Assembly: GCF_003628125.1 (NCBI RefSeq)
Contig: NZ_RBZU01000001.1
Span: 1,025,793 to 1,089,792, forward strand
Reading direction: 5' to 3'
DNA: 64,000 nucleotides
From: Pararobbsia silviterrae
GTDB taxonomy: Bacteria; Pseudomonadota; Gammaproteobacteria; Burkholderiales; Burkholderiaceae
A model generated the notes under the pieces. It was not told the DNA's origin, did no database searches, and saw only the letters and a list, made by a program, of their open reading frames with translations. The position numbers were made by a program, and so were the translations under genes. Of the stretch, positions 43,202 to 52,901 are shown piece by piece (position 1 is the first letter of the stretch; each line of letters begins with the position of its first letter).

Positions 43202-45907
43202 TCAGGCCAGGGCTTTTTCGACGACTTCGCGCACGTCCTTCGACTGCACACCCGCCGCGACGCGTTCGAGCGCCGCACGCATCGCGTCGCGCAGCCCGGG
43301 CGTGAACTTGCGCCAGCGTTCGAGCGCGCGCGCCAGGCGCGACGCGACCTGCGGATTCATCGCGTCGAGCGCGAGCACCTGATCCGCCCAGAACGCATAG
43401 CCCGAGCCGTCCGCCGCGTGGAACTGCGCGGCGTTGCCCATGCAGAACTGGAAGATCAACGAACGCGCGCGATTCGGATTCTTGAGCGAGAACGCCGGAT
43501 GCGCCATCAGCGCGCGCACATCGTCGAGCACGCGCTCGCCGGGGGCGCCGCGGCGCACGGCCTGCATCGCGAACCATTTGTCGAGCGCGAGCGCGTCATG
43601 CTCGAAGCGCCGGTAGAAGTCGTCGAGCGCCGCGGTCGCATGCGGTTTGCCGATCTGCAGCAAGGCGGCGAGCGCCGCGCTGCGGTCGGTCATATTGTCG
43701 GCGGTGTCGTACTGCGCACGCGCGAGCGCGGCCGTGTCGGACGGATCGTCGAGGTCGGCCAGATAGTTCAGCGCGACGTTCTTGAGACCGCGATGGCCCG
43801 AATCGATCGCGCTCGGCGCATACGGGCCTTCGACGCGGTTCTGATCGTAGGCCGCGAACAGATCGTCGCGCAGGCCATTGGCGAGCGCGCGGCGCAGGAA
43901 CTGACGCGCCGCGTGCACGGCGGCCGGATCGGCATCGTCGATCTGCTCGGACAGATAGCGCTCGGACGGCAGCGTCAGCGCGAGCTCGCGGAACGCGGGC
44001 GCGAGCGACTCGTCGCGCAGCACGCGGCCGAATGCCGCGACGATCGCCGGGTCGATCGTCAGCGCTTCGCCGCGGCTCGCGGCGGCCGTCAGACCGAGCA
44101 GCGCGCGCGTCGCGAGCCGCTGGCCGGCTTCCCAGCGATTGAACGCGTCGCGGTCGTGCGCGAACAGGAACGTGAGCTCCGCGTCCGTGTAGTCGTAGTG
44201 GACGATGACGGGCGCCGAAAAGTCCCGCAACAGGGAGGGCAGCGGCGCCTCGGCGACGTCGACGAAACGGAACGTCTGCTCGGTCTCGGTCAGTTCGAGC
44301 ACGAGCGTGGTCGGCGCATCGGCGCGCGTACCGCCTTCGAGCTTGAGCGGCAGATCGCGGCCGTCGGCGCCGACCAGGCCGATCGCGAACGGAATCAGCA
44401 ACGGCCCCGTTTGCGTCGCCTTGGCCGCGGCGCTCGACGGACCGTAGCCTTGCGAGAGCGTGACGTCGTAGGTGCGCGCGGCCGCGTCGTAGCGCGTCGT
44501 CACCGCGACGCGCGGCGTGCCGGCCTGGCTGTACCAGCGCTCGAATTGCGCGAGATCGCGGCCGTTCGCGTCGGCCATCGCCGCGCGGAAGTCGTCGCAC
44601 GTGACCGCGTGGCCGTCATGGCGCTTGAAGTAGAGATCCATGCCCTTGCGGAAGCCGTCGCGTCCGAACAGGGTCTGGTACATCCGCACGACTTCGGCGC
44701 CTTTCTCGTAGACGGTCATCGTGTAGAAGTTGTTGATCTCGACATAGCTGTCGGGCCGCACGGGGTGCGCCATCGGCCCCGCGTCTTCGGCGAACTGGTT
44801 CTGACGCAGGCCGCGGACGTCGTCGATGCGGCGCGCGGCGCGGGCCGCGGCGGCCGCTTCGGGGCTCAAGCCCTTGGCGGCCATGTCGGCCGAGAATTCC
44901 TGGTCGCGGAATACGGTGAGGCCTTCCTTGAGGCTCAACTGGAACCAGTCGCGGCAGGTCACGCGGTTGCCGGTCCAGTTATGGAAGTATTCGTGGCCGA
45001 CGACGGCCTCGATGCCCGCGAAGTCGAAGTCGGTCGCCGTCTGCGCATCGGCGAGCACGTACTTCGTGTTGAAGATGTTGAGCCCCTTGTTCTCCATCGC
45101 GCCCATGTTGAAGTCGCTGACGGCGACGATCATGAAGCGTTCGAGGTCGAGCGGCAGGCCGAACCGTTCCTCGTCCCATTCGATCGAGTGCACGAGCGAA
45201 TCCATCGCGTACTCGGTCTTCGGCAGATCGTGCGGCTCGACCCAGACCTGCAGCAGCTTCTCTTCGCCGCTGCGGATCCGGATGCGCTTCTCGCGCGCGG
45301 CGAGCTTGCCCGCGACGAGCGCGAACAGATAGCTCGGCTTGACGAACGGGTCGTGCCACTTCGCGAAGTGTCGGCCGTCGGGCAACTCGCCGGTCTCCAC
45401 GAGATTGCCGTTCGCGAGCAGCACCGGATAGTCGTCGCGCGCCGCGCGCAGCGTGACCGTGTAGGTCGTCATCACGTCGGGCCGATCGAGGAAGTACGTG
45501 ATCCGGCGAAAGCCCTCGGCTTCGCACTGCGTGAAGAAATTGCGGTTCGAGACATAGAGGCCCGAGAGGCTCGTGTTCGCCGCGGGCCGGTTCGTGTTGA
45601 CGAGCTTGAGCGTGAAGGCGTCCGATGGCAGCGCCGAGACCGTGAGCCCGTCGTCGTTCGCCGTATAGGCGGTCCACGGGCGGCCGTCGATTGCGATGCT
45701 GACGAGGTCGAGATCGTCGCCGTGCAGGACGAGATCGCGGGCCGCGGCGCCCGCCGCACCCGGCGCGCGGCGAATCCGCATCGTGTTCGTGACGGTCGTC
45801 TTCGTGGGCGCGAGGTCGAATTCGAGCTGGACTTCGTCGATCAGAAAGGCGGGCGGGGCGTAATCGAGACGGCGGACGGCGACGGATGCGGCGGAAATAT
45901 CGAGCAT
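43202..45907 (-). CDS. pepN: Aminopeptidase N (M1 family)
   Basis: This 901-aa zinc aminopeptidase removes N-terminal residues from peptides in the cytosol. The GAMEN exopeptidase motif precedes the zinc site VVGHEYFHNWTGNR with the distal Glu in SLKEGLTVFRDQEF. Length is close to the 870 residues of E. coli PepN. Start 45907 follows GAGG and gives a four-domain M1 protein. The large frame on the opposite strand is its codon shadow. Confidence 0.96.
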   Translation of the reverse strand: MLDISAASVAVRRLDYAPPAFLIDEVQLEFDLAPTKTTVTNTMRIRRAPGAAGAAARDLVLHGDDLDLVSIAIDGRPWTAYTANDDGLTVSALPSDAFTLKLVNTNRPAANTSLSGLYVSNRNFFTQCEAEGFRRITYFLDRPDVMTTYTVTLRAARDDYPVLLANGNLVETGELPDGRHFAKWHDPFVKPSYLFALVAGKLAAREKRIRIRSGEEKLLQVWVEPHDLPKTEYAMDSLVHSIEWDEERFGLPLDLERFMIVAVSDFNMGAMENKGLNIFNTKYVLADAQTATDFDFAGIEAVVGHEYFHNWTGNRVTCRDWFQLSLKEGLTVFRDQEFSADMAAKGLSPEAAAAARAARRIDDVRGLRQNQFAEDAGPMAHPVRPDSYVEINNFYTMTVYEKGAEVVRMYQTLFGRDGFRKGMDLYFKRHDGHAVTCDDFRAAMADANGRDLAQFERWYSQAGTPRVAVTTRYDAAARTYDVTLSQGYGPSSAAAKATQTGPLLIPFAIGLVGADGRDLPLKLEGGTRADAPTTLVLELTETEQTFRFVDVAEAPLPSLLRDFSAPVIVHYDYTDAELTFLFAHDRDAFNRWEAGQRLATRALLGLTAAASRGEALTIDPAIVAAFGRVLRDESLAPAFRELALTLPSERYLSEQIDDADPAAVHAARQFLRRALANGLRDDLFAAYDQNRVEGPYAPSAIDSGHRGLKNVALNYLADLDDPSDTAALARAQYDTADNMTDRSAALAALLQIGKPHATAALDDFYRRFEHDALALDKWFAMQAVRRGAPGERVLDDVRALMAHPAFSLKNPNRARSLIFQFCMGNAAQFHAADGSGYAFWADQVLALDAMNPQVASRLARALERWRKFTPGLRDAMRAALERVAAGVQSKDVREVVEKALA

Positions 45908-46138
45908 GACGAGACCTCTGAAAACGAGGGCCCCATTGTACAAAAACGTTATCGACGCCGCCGCGCGCGCGTCGCGCGTGCTTTTGCGGCCTGTGGTGGA
46001 ATAGGGGCGCGCCGTCAAGCGTTCGCGTAAGCGGCGGTCATGCAAGGGGGCTGACACGAACCTTGCGGATTGCCGTGAACCTTTGAATCGTTTGAAGGGT
46101 CATCGTATGATCCGGGCGCATCGTTAAAGGACATCATC

Positions 46139-46852
46139 ATGGCAATGAAAGGGTTACGGCGTGTCGCACTGTTCGGCGTCACGGCCGCGGCGCTCGCGTT
46201 GGGCGGATGTGCGAACTATGTGACGACCCAGGTCACCGCGTTTCAGAACTGGACGGCGAGCGACGCGCAGCGCACGTATGCGTTCGAACGCAGCCCCGCG
46301 CAGCAGAACAGCCTCGAGCAGCAAGCCTACGAGCAGCTCGTCGACAACGAACTGTCGGTCTACGGCTTCAAGCTCACGCCGATTGCCAGCGCGAACTTCC
46401 TCGTCGCGCTCGACTACGACAGCAAGGACGGGACGGTCGTGGTCCAGCAACCCAATTTCTATGATCCGTGGGGCCCGTGGGGCATGCCGTATTACCGCCC
46501 GTGGGGGCCGTGGTGGGTCGCGGCGCCGCCTCCGCCGCCGACGTATTCGTCGTACTCGATCGCGACGCAGCGCCTGTCGCTGCGCATGCTCGATCGGCAG
46601 ACGGGCAACGAGGTCTATCGCGTGACGGCGACCGCTCAGGTCGACGACCCGTCGCTGCTTCATGCGATGCCGTTCCTCGTGCGCGGCGCGTTGTCCGACT
46701 TCCCGCTCGCGAACGGCACGGTCCGGCGCGTGCGCGTGCCCGTCGACGCGAACGGCACGGCCGGGCTGCCGAGTAATGAGCGCTCGGTCAACGCGGCGCC
46801 GCCCGCGGCGGCACCGGCTCCCGCCGCCCCCGCCGCCCCCGCCGCCCAGTAA
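46139..46852 (+). CDS. DUF4136 lipoprotein
   Basis: This 237-aa lipoprotein has lipobox LGGC (Cys24) and no Asp at +2, so it probably goes to the outer membrane. The DUF4136 domain follows (YAFERSPAQQNSLEQQAYEQ). A Pro/Trp/Tyr-rich insert (DPWGPWGMPYYRPWGPW) interrupts it, and the tail is an Ala/Pro repeat. Function unknown. Confidence 0.9.
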   Translation: MAMKGLRRVALFGVTAAALALGGCANYVTTQVTAFQNWTASDAQRTYAFERSPAQQNSLEQQAYEQLVDNELSVYGFKLTPIASANFLVALDYDSKDGTVVVQQPNFYDPWGPWGMPYYRPWGPWWVAAPPPPPTYSSYSIATQRLSLRMLDRQTGNEVYRVTATAQVDDPSLLHAMPFLVRGALSDFPLANGTVRRVRVPVDANGTAGLPSNERSVNAAPPAAAPAPAAPAAPAAQ

Positions 46853-46890
46853 TCCGCGCAGTTCCCCTCCCGCGCGGGATACGTGAGTCG

Positions 46891-46919
46891 GACCATTCCG
46901 ATTGGTTGTCGGAATGGTC
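46891..46919. other. Inverted repeat after the DUF4136 gene
   Basis: An exact 11-bp stem (GACCATTCCGA, 7-base loop) lies 39 bases past the stop. The following TCTTGGTTCT is only weakly T-rich, so it is a possible terminator. Confidence 0.6.
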
Positions 46920-47000
46920 TTGGTTCTGGAACCGTCACTTTGATTGAGATGTCAGTCATGGCCCAATCCGGTGAACACGATTCCAGTCCTCAACGTATTC

Positions 47001-47408
47001 ATGTATTCCGATCTCCCGATTTTCCGCGCGCTGCGGCGCGCGGCATGCGCGGGCGCGCTTGCCGCGCCGCTCGTCGCCCACGCGGCGCCCGCCCATGCGT
47101 TTGAAGACAGCCTCGCCAACGTGATCTCATGGGTCGCGGTGACCGTCATGCCGGTCGTCGCGCTCTATCTGTTCTGGAAGATCCACGTCCTTCCCGAAGT
47201 CGTCGCCGAGAAACGGCATCATCCGCAGGCCGAGGCGATCAAGGTCTTGTGCCTGCTGTCGCTCGCGTTCGGCGGTTTGCTCTGGCCGCTCGCCTGGCTC
47301 TGGGCGTACATGAAGCCGATCGAGCTGCCCGTCGTGCTCCGCAAACGCGCGCGCGATGCCGCGCAGGCGCCCCTATCGGTCGATCTGCGCAACGACGGGG
47401 AGGCGTGA
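47001..47408 (+). CDS. DUF3302 membrane protein (YiaW-like)
   Basis: This 135-aa inner-membrane protein has a signal-like first helix and two hydrophobic helices (VISWVAVTVMPVVALYLFW; VLCLLSLAFGGLLWPLAWLW) with the conserved KIHVLPEVVAEKRHHPQAEAI loop between. In E. coli YiaW is encoded beside the HlyD-type YiaV, as here. The start is uncertain: no good ribosome-binding site precedes ATG 47001 and the frame extends upstream. Its stop overlaps the next start (TGATG). Confidence 0.85.
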   Translation: MYSDLPIFRALRRAACAGALAAPLVAHAAPAHAFEDSLANVISWVAVTVMPVVALYLFWKIHVLPEVVAEKRHHPQAEAIKVLCLLSLAFGGLLWPLAWLWAYMKPIELPVVLRKRARDAAQAPLSVDLRNDGEA

Positions 47409-48550
47409 TGTTCGAGCTCATTGTGTGCTGCTATGCGCTGATCGTCTGGCTCATCTTCTTCAAGTTCAAGTGGCTGCCCTGGAACATCCAGACGCAGGTC
47501 GGCACGGTCGCCTTGGGGCTCGCGGGCCTCGCCGCGCTCGTGTTCACGATCAACGTCACCTCGCCGCAGTCCGACGATGTTCGCGTGACGCAGTACGTCG
47601 TCGAGATCGTGCCGCGCGTGACGGGACGCGTGATCGACGTGCCGATCGAGGGGAATACGCTGATCCGGCGCGGCGAGGTGCTGCTCAGACTCGATCCCGA
47701 GCCGTACGCGCAGAAGCTCAAGGAATCGCAGGCGCATCTCGTCGAGGTCGAGTCGAAGGTCGCTCAACTGAGATCCGACGTCGACGCGGCGCGCGCGCAA
47801 TACGACAATCTCGATGCGCAACGCGTATTCGCCGCGACGCGGCTGCGCGAGGCCAAGACGCTCGCCGAGCGCGATGCGGGCAATCGCTATGACGTCGAGA
47901 ACTACGCCGCGCAGATCGGCGAGCTCGATGCGCAATCCCGCGCGGCGCAGGCGAATCTGACGCGCGCGCGGTCCGCGCTCGATGCGACGATCGGCGGCGT
48001 CCATTCGAGCGTCGCGCAGGCGCGTGCGCAAGTGTCCAGCGCGCAATGGGAGCTCGACCAGACCGTGATTCGCGCGCCGGCCGACGGCTATGCGATGAAT
48101 CTCCAGGTGCGTCCCGGCGCCTTTGCCGCGGCGTTGCCGCTGCGTCCCGTCATGAGCTTTGTCGAGACCACGCAAAACGTCGTGGCGTTCTACGACCAGA
48201 ACCAGCTCACGAAGGTCGAGCCGGGCAACGAGGTCGAACTGGCGCTGAAGGCCAAGCCGGGTCGTATCGTGCATGGCGTCGTGGATTCGATCGTCTGGTC
48301 GACCGCGCAAGGGCAGTTCAATGCGTCGGGCATGCTGCCGAGCACGGCGGTCGAGGGCGCGCATCCCGATGCGCCGTTGCGCTATGCCGTCAAGATCCGA
48401 GTCGACGCCGACGAGGCCGATGGCTTGCCGATGGGCGCGCGCGGCGAATCGGCGATCTACACGAATCACATGACGATGCTGCACATGCTGCGCAAGGTCA
48501 TCATTCGCGTGAAGACCAAGATCAACTATCTCGTGTTCAAGATCGAATGA
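47408..48550 (+). CDS. HlyD/EmrA-family membrane fusion protein (YiaV-like)
   Basis: This 380-aa periplasmic adaptor has N-terminal transmembrane helices, a lipoyl half (VPRVTGRVIDVPIEGNTLIR), a coiled-coil hairpin (about 95-210) and the second lipoyl half (TVIRAPADGYAMNLQVRPG). It would link an inner-membrane unit with the outer-membrane factor encoded next. No RND or MFS pump gene is in this operon. Translation is coupled to the DUF3302 gene. Confidence 0.92.
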   Translation: MFELIVCCYALIVWLIFFKFKWLPWNIQTQVGTVALGLAGLAALVFTINVTSPQSDDVRVTQYVVEIVPRVTGRVIDVPIEGNTLIRRGEVLLRLDPEPYAQKLKESQAHLVEVESKVAQLRSDVDAARAQYDNLDAQRVFAATRLREAKTLAERDAGNRYDVENYAAQIGELDAQSRAAQANLTRARSALDATIGGVHSSVAQARAQVSSAQWELDQTVIRAPADGYAMNLQVRPGAFAAALPLRPVMSFVETTQNVVAFYDQNQLTKVEPGNEVELALKAKPGRIVHGVVDSIVWSTAQGQFNASGMLPSTAVEGAHPDAPLRYAVKIRVDADEADGLPMGARGESAIYTNHMTMLHMLRKVIIRVKTKINYLVFKIE

Positions 48551-48560
48551 GGACTGTTCG

Positions 48561-50036
48561 ATGACTCGATTTTCGAACCCGGGCGCGCGGAGTCGCAGCC
48601 GCGCTTGGATCGCGCATGGGGCCAGACTGACCACGCTCGCTGCGTCGATCGCGCTGCTCGTCGCATGCGCGGATCTCACGCCGCCCGATGCGCGCGCGGC
48701 CTACGACGCGGCAATGTCGACGCCGCTGCCCGATGCGTGGGCGGCCGCCGCGGACGGGGCGGCATTCCGGTCCGAGTGGATCGGCTTCGATACCCAGGAT
48801 GAACTGCGCGGACTCATCGACGAAGCGTTCGAGCATTCGCCCGACATGCGTGTCGCCGCGACGCGCGTCGAGCAAGCGCGTCTGCAGGGCGTGCTCGCGG
48901 GCGCCGCGCTGTGGCCGACGGTCGGAACGGGCGGGCGGTGGTCGAACTCGCTGATTTCGGACGATGCGCTGAGCCTGTCGGGGGTGTTCGCGTCGGCGTC
49001 GTGGGAGGTCGACCTCTGGGGCGTCGCGCGCGCGGGCGTGGGCGCGAGCGAAGCGCGCTATCGTTCCGCGGAAGCGGATTATGTCTATGCGCGCGCATCG
49101 CTTGGCGCGGCCGTCGCGAAGGCCTGGCTCATGAATCTCGAAGCGGCGCGCGAAGTCGGCCTGCTCAAACAGATCGACGACGATACCGCGCGTCAGCGCG
49201 CGCTCGTCAAGACGCGCGTCGAGATCGGCAAGGCGAGCGAGGCCGAGTTGACGCAATCCGACGCGAGTGTGCAGGCCGCGCATGAACGCTGGCTCAACGC
49301 GCGCCAGGGGCGTGAAGCCGCGCAACGGTCGCTGGAATTGCTGCTGGGCCGATATCCGGCCGCGCAGATCGAAGTCGACGACGTGCCCGCGTTGTTCGGC
49401 GACACCGCATTGCCTGCCGTGCCCGCGGGTGTGCCCCTCGATGTGCTCGAACGCCGCCCGGATCTCGTCGCGTCGCGCCATGCGTTTGTCGCGGCGTTCT
49501 TCGATGCGGAGCAAGCGAAGGCGGCACGGCTGCCGAATATCGCGCTGACGACGTCCGTGGGCTATCTCGATACGCGTTCGGTCGCGTTGCGAAACCAGCT
49601 CGACGGTCTCGTGTTTCCGGTCGGCGCGAAAGTGACTTGGCCGCTATTCGACGCGGGGCGGCGCAAGACCGAATCCGCGATCGCCACGGTCGAGCAAAGC
49701 GAAGCGGCCGCGCAATATGCGCGTGCGATCGAGCGGGCGATGGGCGAGGTCGAGCAGGCGCTCGGCGCGGAACGCGAGTTCAATGCGCGCGCGGATACGC
49801 TCGCGAAACGACAGGTATCGCTCGAACGTGCCACGGCGCTCAGCGAAATCGAACGCGAAGTCGGACGCGCGGAGGCGTTCGATGTGCTTGCCAAACGGAT
49901 CGACATGCTGCATGCACAGATCGCGCATGACCAGGCGCGGGTCGCGATGCTCGCCGCGCGGATCGATCTGCATCTCGCGTTGGGAGGATCTTTTTTCGAC
50001 GAGCACGATCGGACGGTCGCCGTCGCGCATCGATAA
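48561..50036 (+). CDS. Outer-membrane efflux lipoprotein (NodT/OprM family)
   Basis: This 491-aa TolC-like channel protein has lipobox LVAC (Cys36) and two OEP repeats with the family segments LIDEAFEHSPDMRVAA, ASWEVDLWGVARAG, PLDVLERRPDLVASRH and VTWPLFDAGRRK. It begins 10 bases after the fusion protein gene and completes an efflux set of DUF3302, HlyD and OMF proteins. Confidence 0.95.
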   Translation: MTRFSNPGARSRSRAWIAHGARLTTLAASIALLVACADLTPPDARAAYDAAMSTPLPDAWAAAADGAAFRSEWIGFDTQDELRGLIDEAFEHSPDMRVAATRVEQARLQGVLAGAALWPTVGTGGRWSNSLISDDALSLSGVFASASWEVDLWGVARAGVGASEARYRSAEADYVYARASLGAAVAKAWLMNLEAAREVGLLKQIDDDTARQRALVKTRVEIGKASEAELTQSDASVQAAHERWLNARQGREAAQRSLELLLGRYPAAQIEVDDVPALFGDTALPAVPAGVPLDVLERRPDLVASRHAFVAAFFDAEQAKAARLPNIALTTSVGYLDTRSVALRNQLDGLVFPVGAKVTWPLFDAGRRKTESAIATVEQSEAAAQYARAIERAMGEVEQALGAEREFNARADTLAKRQVSLERATALSEIEREVGRAEAFDVLAKRIDMLHAQIAHDQARVAMLAARIDLHLALGGSFFDEHDRTVAVAHR

Positions 50037-50183
50037 GCGCGGCGAGCGGCTTACGATTCGCCTTGCCTGGACCTCGATCGGCAGGGGTGCGGTGAACACG
50101 TCGTCGCGCTCGAGAAAAATGCAAGAGCGCATCGCGCGACGCGGACATACTCTGCGTCGTCCGATCCTCAGCCGGTGTCCGCG

Positions 50184-51494
50184 ATGCCTGTTCTTCCGCT
50201 GGGTCCGAAATCGCCGTCATCGAGCGCGGCGTCCGTGTGTCGTGTCGATCGAGCCGCGCAGACCGACCCGACCGACGCGTCCGTCGAGCGTCCCAAGCGC
50301 GCGCGGCTATCGGCGCGCCTCGCGGCGGTCCGGCCGCATGCGGGCGGCGAGCATCCCATGCGGCTTCACGATCCTGGTGTCATCGTGCGCCAGCTCGTCA
50401 TGGAGCGGACCTGCCTGCAGCCCGGGTCCATGAGCGTCAGTGCGCTGCATGGTTTGATCGAGGCCTTTCCCGCGGCCCGATGCTACTACGCGTCGTTGAT
50501 GGCGCGTGAGCGCGCGCGACAATCCTCGACGGGACGACTGCTGTGCGCGCTCACGCGCGTGACCGGTCTCGGGATGCGCGACGCCCTCGCGCGCGTGTGC
50601 GGCAACCCGGCCGGGCGGCCAGGTGTCGCACGCCTGACCGATGGGCAGCAGATGCGCTACCTCGAGCTCCTCGATACCCCGCGCCCGATGCGCTCGATGC
50701 GGGCGCTCAAACAGGCCGGTGTCCTGGTTCCCGATGCGACGGTGTCGCGCGTCGAAGGCGAGAATGCGATCTATGGGGTATACGTGTTCGACATCGTCAT
50801 GCGTCAGGTGCCGACGGATACCGTGTTCGAGTTTCTGTCGTCGGACCGAGGCTGCTCGGAATTGATCGATGCGTGTCTCGATGCGATGTTCAGCAGCAGG
50901 CGCGAGACCCTCGGTGTCGATGCGGTTCACGTCGTGCTCTATGACGATCCGCATCAGATCGACTGGATACTGTCCCTGCACGATCGTGACGCTTACGTGC
51001 TCGATCGCGGCCGACCGTGTCCGATCGTAGCGCGGATTTATTCTTGCGCCCCGTTGCTCAAAATACTCGCCTCGGACGCGGGCCTGACGTCGTGGCTCGC
51101 ACGGGGCTTTTTCCCGTTGTTTCCGACTGGCGACCAGGCATTCTTTTTTCTCGAGAGACTCGTCAACTTCGCCTATTCGAACGTTCAGAATGAAAGCGAT
51201 TTTCTGTCCGAAGGGCTCTATGTGCCTTATTCGATCGTTCGCGGCTCGACGTATGCGTGGCCTCTGGGCCATCTCGCCGATTTGACGGGCGTCGAGGCCT
51301 ATGGGGCCGACATCGATTTCGAGGTGTTGTACGAGCGATTTCCCACCCGGCGTCAACTCGTTGCGGCGTTGAGCGAGGCGGGTGTGGTCGGACTCGACGC
51401 GGATGCGTGCATTGAGTTGCCGTGCTCCGATCCGAATGTGTGCCGTATCCGACTCAATCAAAAGCCGTCCGGCGGCACGCCCAGCTCGAACTGA
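50184..51494 (+). CDS. Unrecognised 436-aa protein
   Basis: I do not recognise this protein. It has no signal peptide or membrane helix. The first 50 residues are Ser/Pro/Ala/Arg-rich and disordered, like leaders of type III effectors. The rest looks globular with aromatic-rich segments (GFFPLFPTGDQAFFFLERL; SEGLYVPYSIVRGSTYAWPL) and scattered Cys. Third-position GC is lower than in flanking core genes. It stands alone between the efflux operon and the convergent purine cluster, 12 bases from the guanine deaminase stop. ATG 50184 is used; a GTG lies at 50175. Confidence 0.8.
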   Translation: MPVLPLGPKSPSSSAASVCRVDRAAQTDPTDASVERPKRARLSARLAAVRPHAGGEHPMRLHDPGVIVRQLVMERTCLQPGSMSVSALHGLIEAFPAARCYYASLMARERARQSSTGRLLCALTRVTGLGMRDALARVCGNPAGRPGVARLTDGQQMRYLELLDTPRPMRSMRALKQAGVLVPDATVSRVEGENAIYGVYVFDIVMRQVPTDTVFEFLSSDRGCSELIDACLDAMFSSRRETLGVDAVHVVLYDDPHQIDWILSLHDRDAYVLDRGRPCPIVARIYSCAPLLKILASDAGLTSWLARGFFPLFPTGDQAFFFLERLVNFAYSNVQNESDFLSEGLYVPYSIVRGSTYAWPLGHLADLTGVEAYGADIDFEVLYERFPTRRQLVAALSEAGVVGLDADACIELPCSDPNVCRIRLNQKPSGGTPSSN

Positions 51495-51506
51495 GCGCGC
51501 CGTCGG

Positions 51507-52901
51507 TCATGCGTGCGCGAGCGCCGACTGGCGCATGCCGCGCGCGTGCACGCGCCGGCCGTTCGCGTAGGTCGCGAGAATCGCGCGATCGTCGCCGAGC
51601 AAGGCGAATGCGAACAGCAGTTCCTCGAGGCTTTCGACGCGGGCCGTGCGTCGCGCCATGAGCGGCGTCGCCGCGGGATCGAGCACGATGAAGTCGGCTT
51701 CCGTGCCGACCGCGAGCGTACCGATCCGGTCGTCGAGATCGAGTGCGCGCGCGGCGCCCGCCGTCGCGAGATAGAACATGCGCAGCGCGCTCAGATGATG
51801 GCCGCCCATGCGCGCGACCTTGTGCGCCTCGTTCATCGTCTGCAGCATCGAGAACGACGTGCCGCCGCCGACGTCGGTCGCGAGCGTCACGGGCATCCCG
51901 GTGCGCGCGGCCGCGTCGAAATCGAAGAGGCCGCTGCCGAGAAACAGATTCGAGGTCGGGCAATGCGCGGCGATCGCCTGCGTCTCGGCCATCCGGATCC
52001 GGTCCGCGTCGTCGAGATGGATGCAGTGCCCGTAGACCGCGCGCGCACGCAGCAACTCGTAGTGGTCGTAGACGTCGAGATAGCTGCGGCGCTCGGGAAA
52101 CAGCTCGGCGACCCAGCGGATCTCGTCGTGATTCTCGGCGACGTGGCTTTGAATGAAGATGTCCGGATACGCGCGCGCGAGCGTGCGGCATGCTTCGAGT
52201 TGCGCTTCGGTCGAGGTCGGCGCGAAGCGCGGCGTGAGCGCGTAGAGCTGACGGCCCGTGCCATGCCAGCGCTCGATCAGCGCGCGGCTGTCGTCGTAGC
52301 CCGATTGCGCCGTATCGCGCAGGTACTCGGGGCAGTGGCGATCCATGAGCACCTTGCCGGCAATCATGCGCAGATCGCGCGCGTGCGCCTCGGCGAACAG
52401 GGCTTCGGCCGACTGCCGATGGACGCTGCAATAGACGAGCGCGGTCGTCGTGCCGCAGGCGAGCAGCTCGTCGATGAAGAACGCCGCGACATCGGCCGCG
52501 TGCGCGGCGTCCTCGAACGTGCGCTCGGCCGGGAACGTCCAATTTTCGAGCCACGGCAGCAGGCCCGACGCGGGCGACGCGATCATCTCCGTCTGCGGAA
52601 AGTGCAGATGGGTGTCGATGAAGCCCGGCGTGATGAGCTTGTCGCGCATCGCATGCACGGGCGTGTTCGCATCGAGCGTCACGTGCAGCGACGCATAGTC
52701 GCCGAACGCGACGACCTTGCCGTCGTCGCCGACGATCAGCAGGCCGTCCTCGTGATAGACGGCCGCGTGTTCGTCGAGCGCGGGATCGACGCGGAACGTC
52801 AGCAGGCGCGCGCGGTAGGCGGCGCGGCGTGAGGGGGCACGCGAAGGGGCATGCGCATCGCCCGGCGTGCGGGCCGCGTGGTTCAGGATCGGATCAGCCA
52901 T
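51507..52901 (-). CDS. guaD: Guanine deaminase
   Basis: This 464-aa amidohydrolase converts guanine to xanthine. Zinc ligands are seen in FIDTHLHFPQTEM, QSHVAENHDE, GHCIHL and TDVGGGTSFS. The PGFIDTHLHFPQ and CPTSNLFLGSG segments are specific to guanine deaminases. The start overlaps the end of the adenine deaminase gene by 8 bases, so the two are translated in tandem. Its product feeds xanthine dehydrogenase. Confidence 0.95.
   Translation of the reverse strand: MADPILNHAARTPGDAHAPSRAPSRRAAYRARLLTFRVDPALDEHAAVYHEDGLLIVGDDGKVVAFGDYASLHVTLDANTPVHAMRDKLITPGFIDTHLHFPQTEMIASPASGLLPWLENWTFPAERTFEDAAHAADVAAFFIDELLACGTTTALVYCSVHRQSAEALFAEAHARDLRMIAGKVLMDRHCPEYLRDTAQSGYDDSRALIERWHGTGRQLYALTPRFAPTSTEAQLEACRTLARAYPDIFIQSHVAENHDEIRWVAELFPERRSYLDVYDHYELLRARAVYGHCIHLDDADRIRMAETQAIAAHCPTSNLFLGSGLFDFDAAARTGMPVTLATDVGGGTSFSMLQTMNEAHKVARMGGHHLSALRMFYLATAGAARALDLDDRIGTLAVGTEADFIVLDPAATPLMARRTARVESLEELLFAFALLGDDRAILATYANGRRVHARGMRQSALAHA

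Noticed and set aside
43418-46030. 870-codon open frame on the plus strand opposite pepN
   Set aside because: The pepN frame has all M1 motifs. The opposite frame is a codon shadow caused by strong third-position GC, rich in Arg/Ala/Glu with no domain or start signal.
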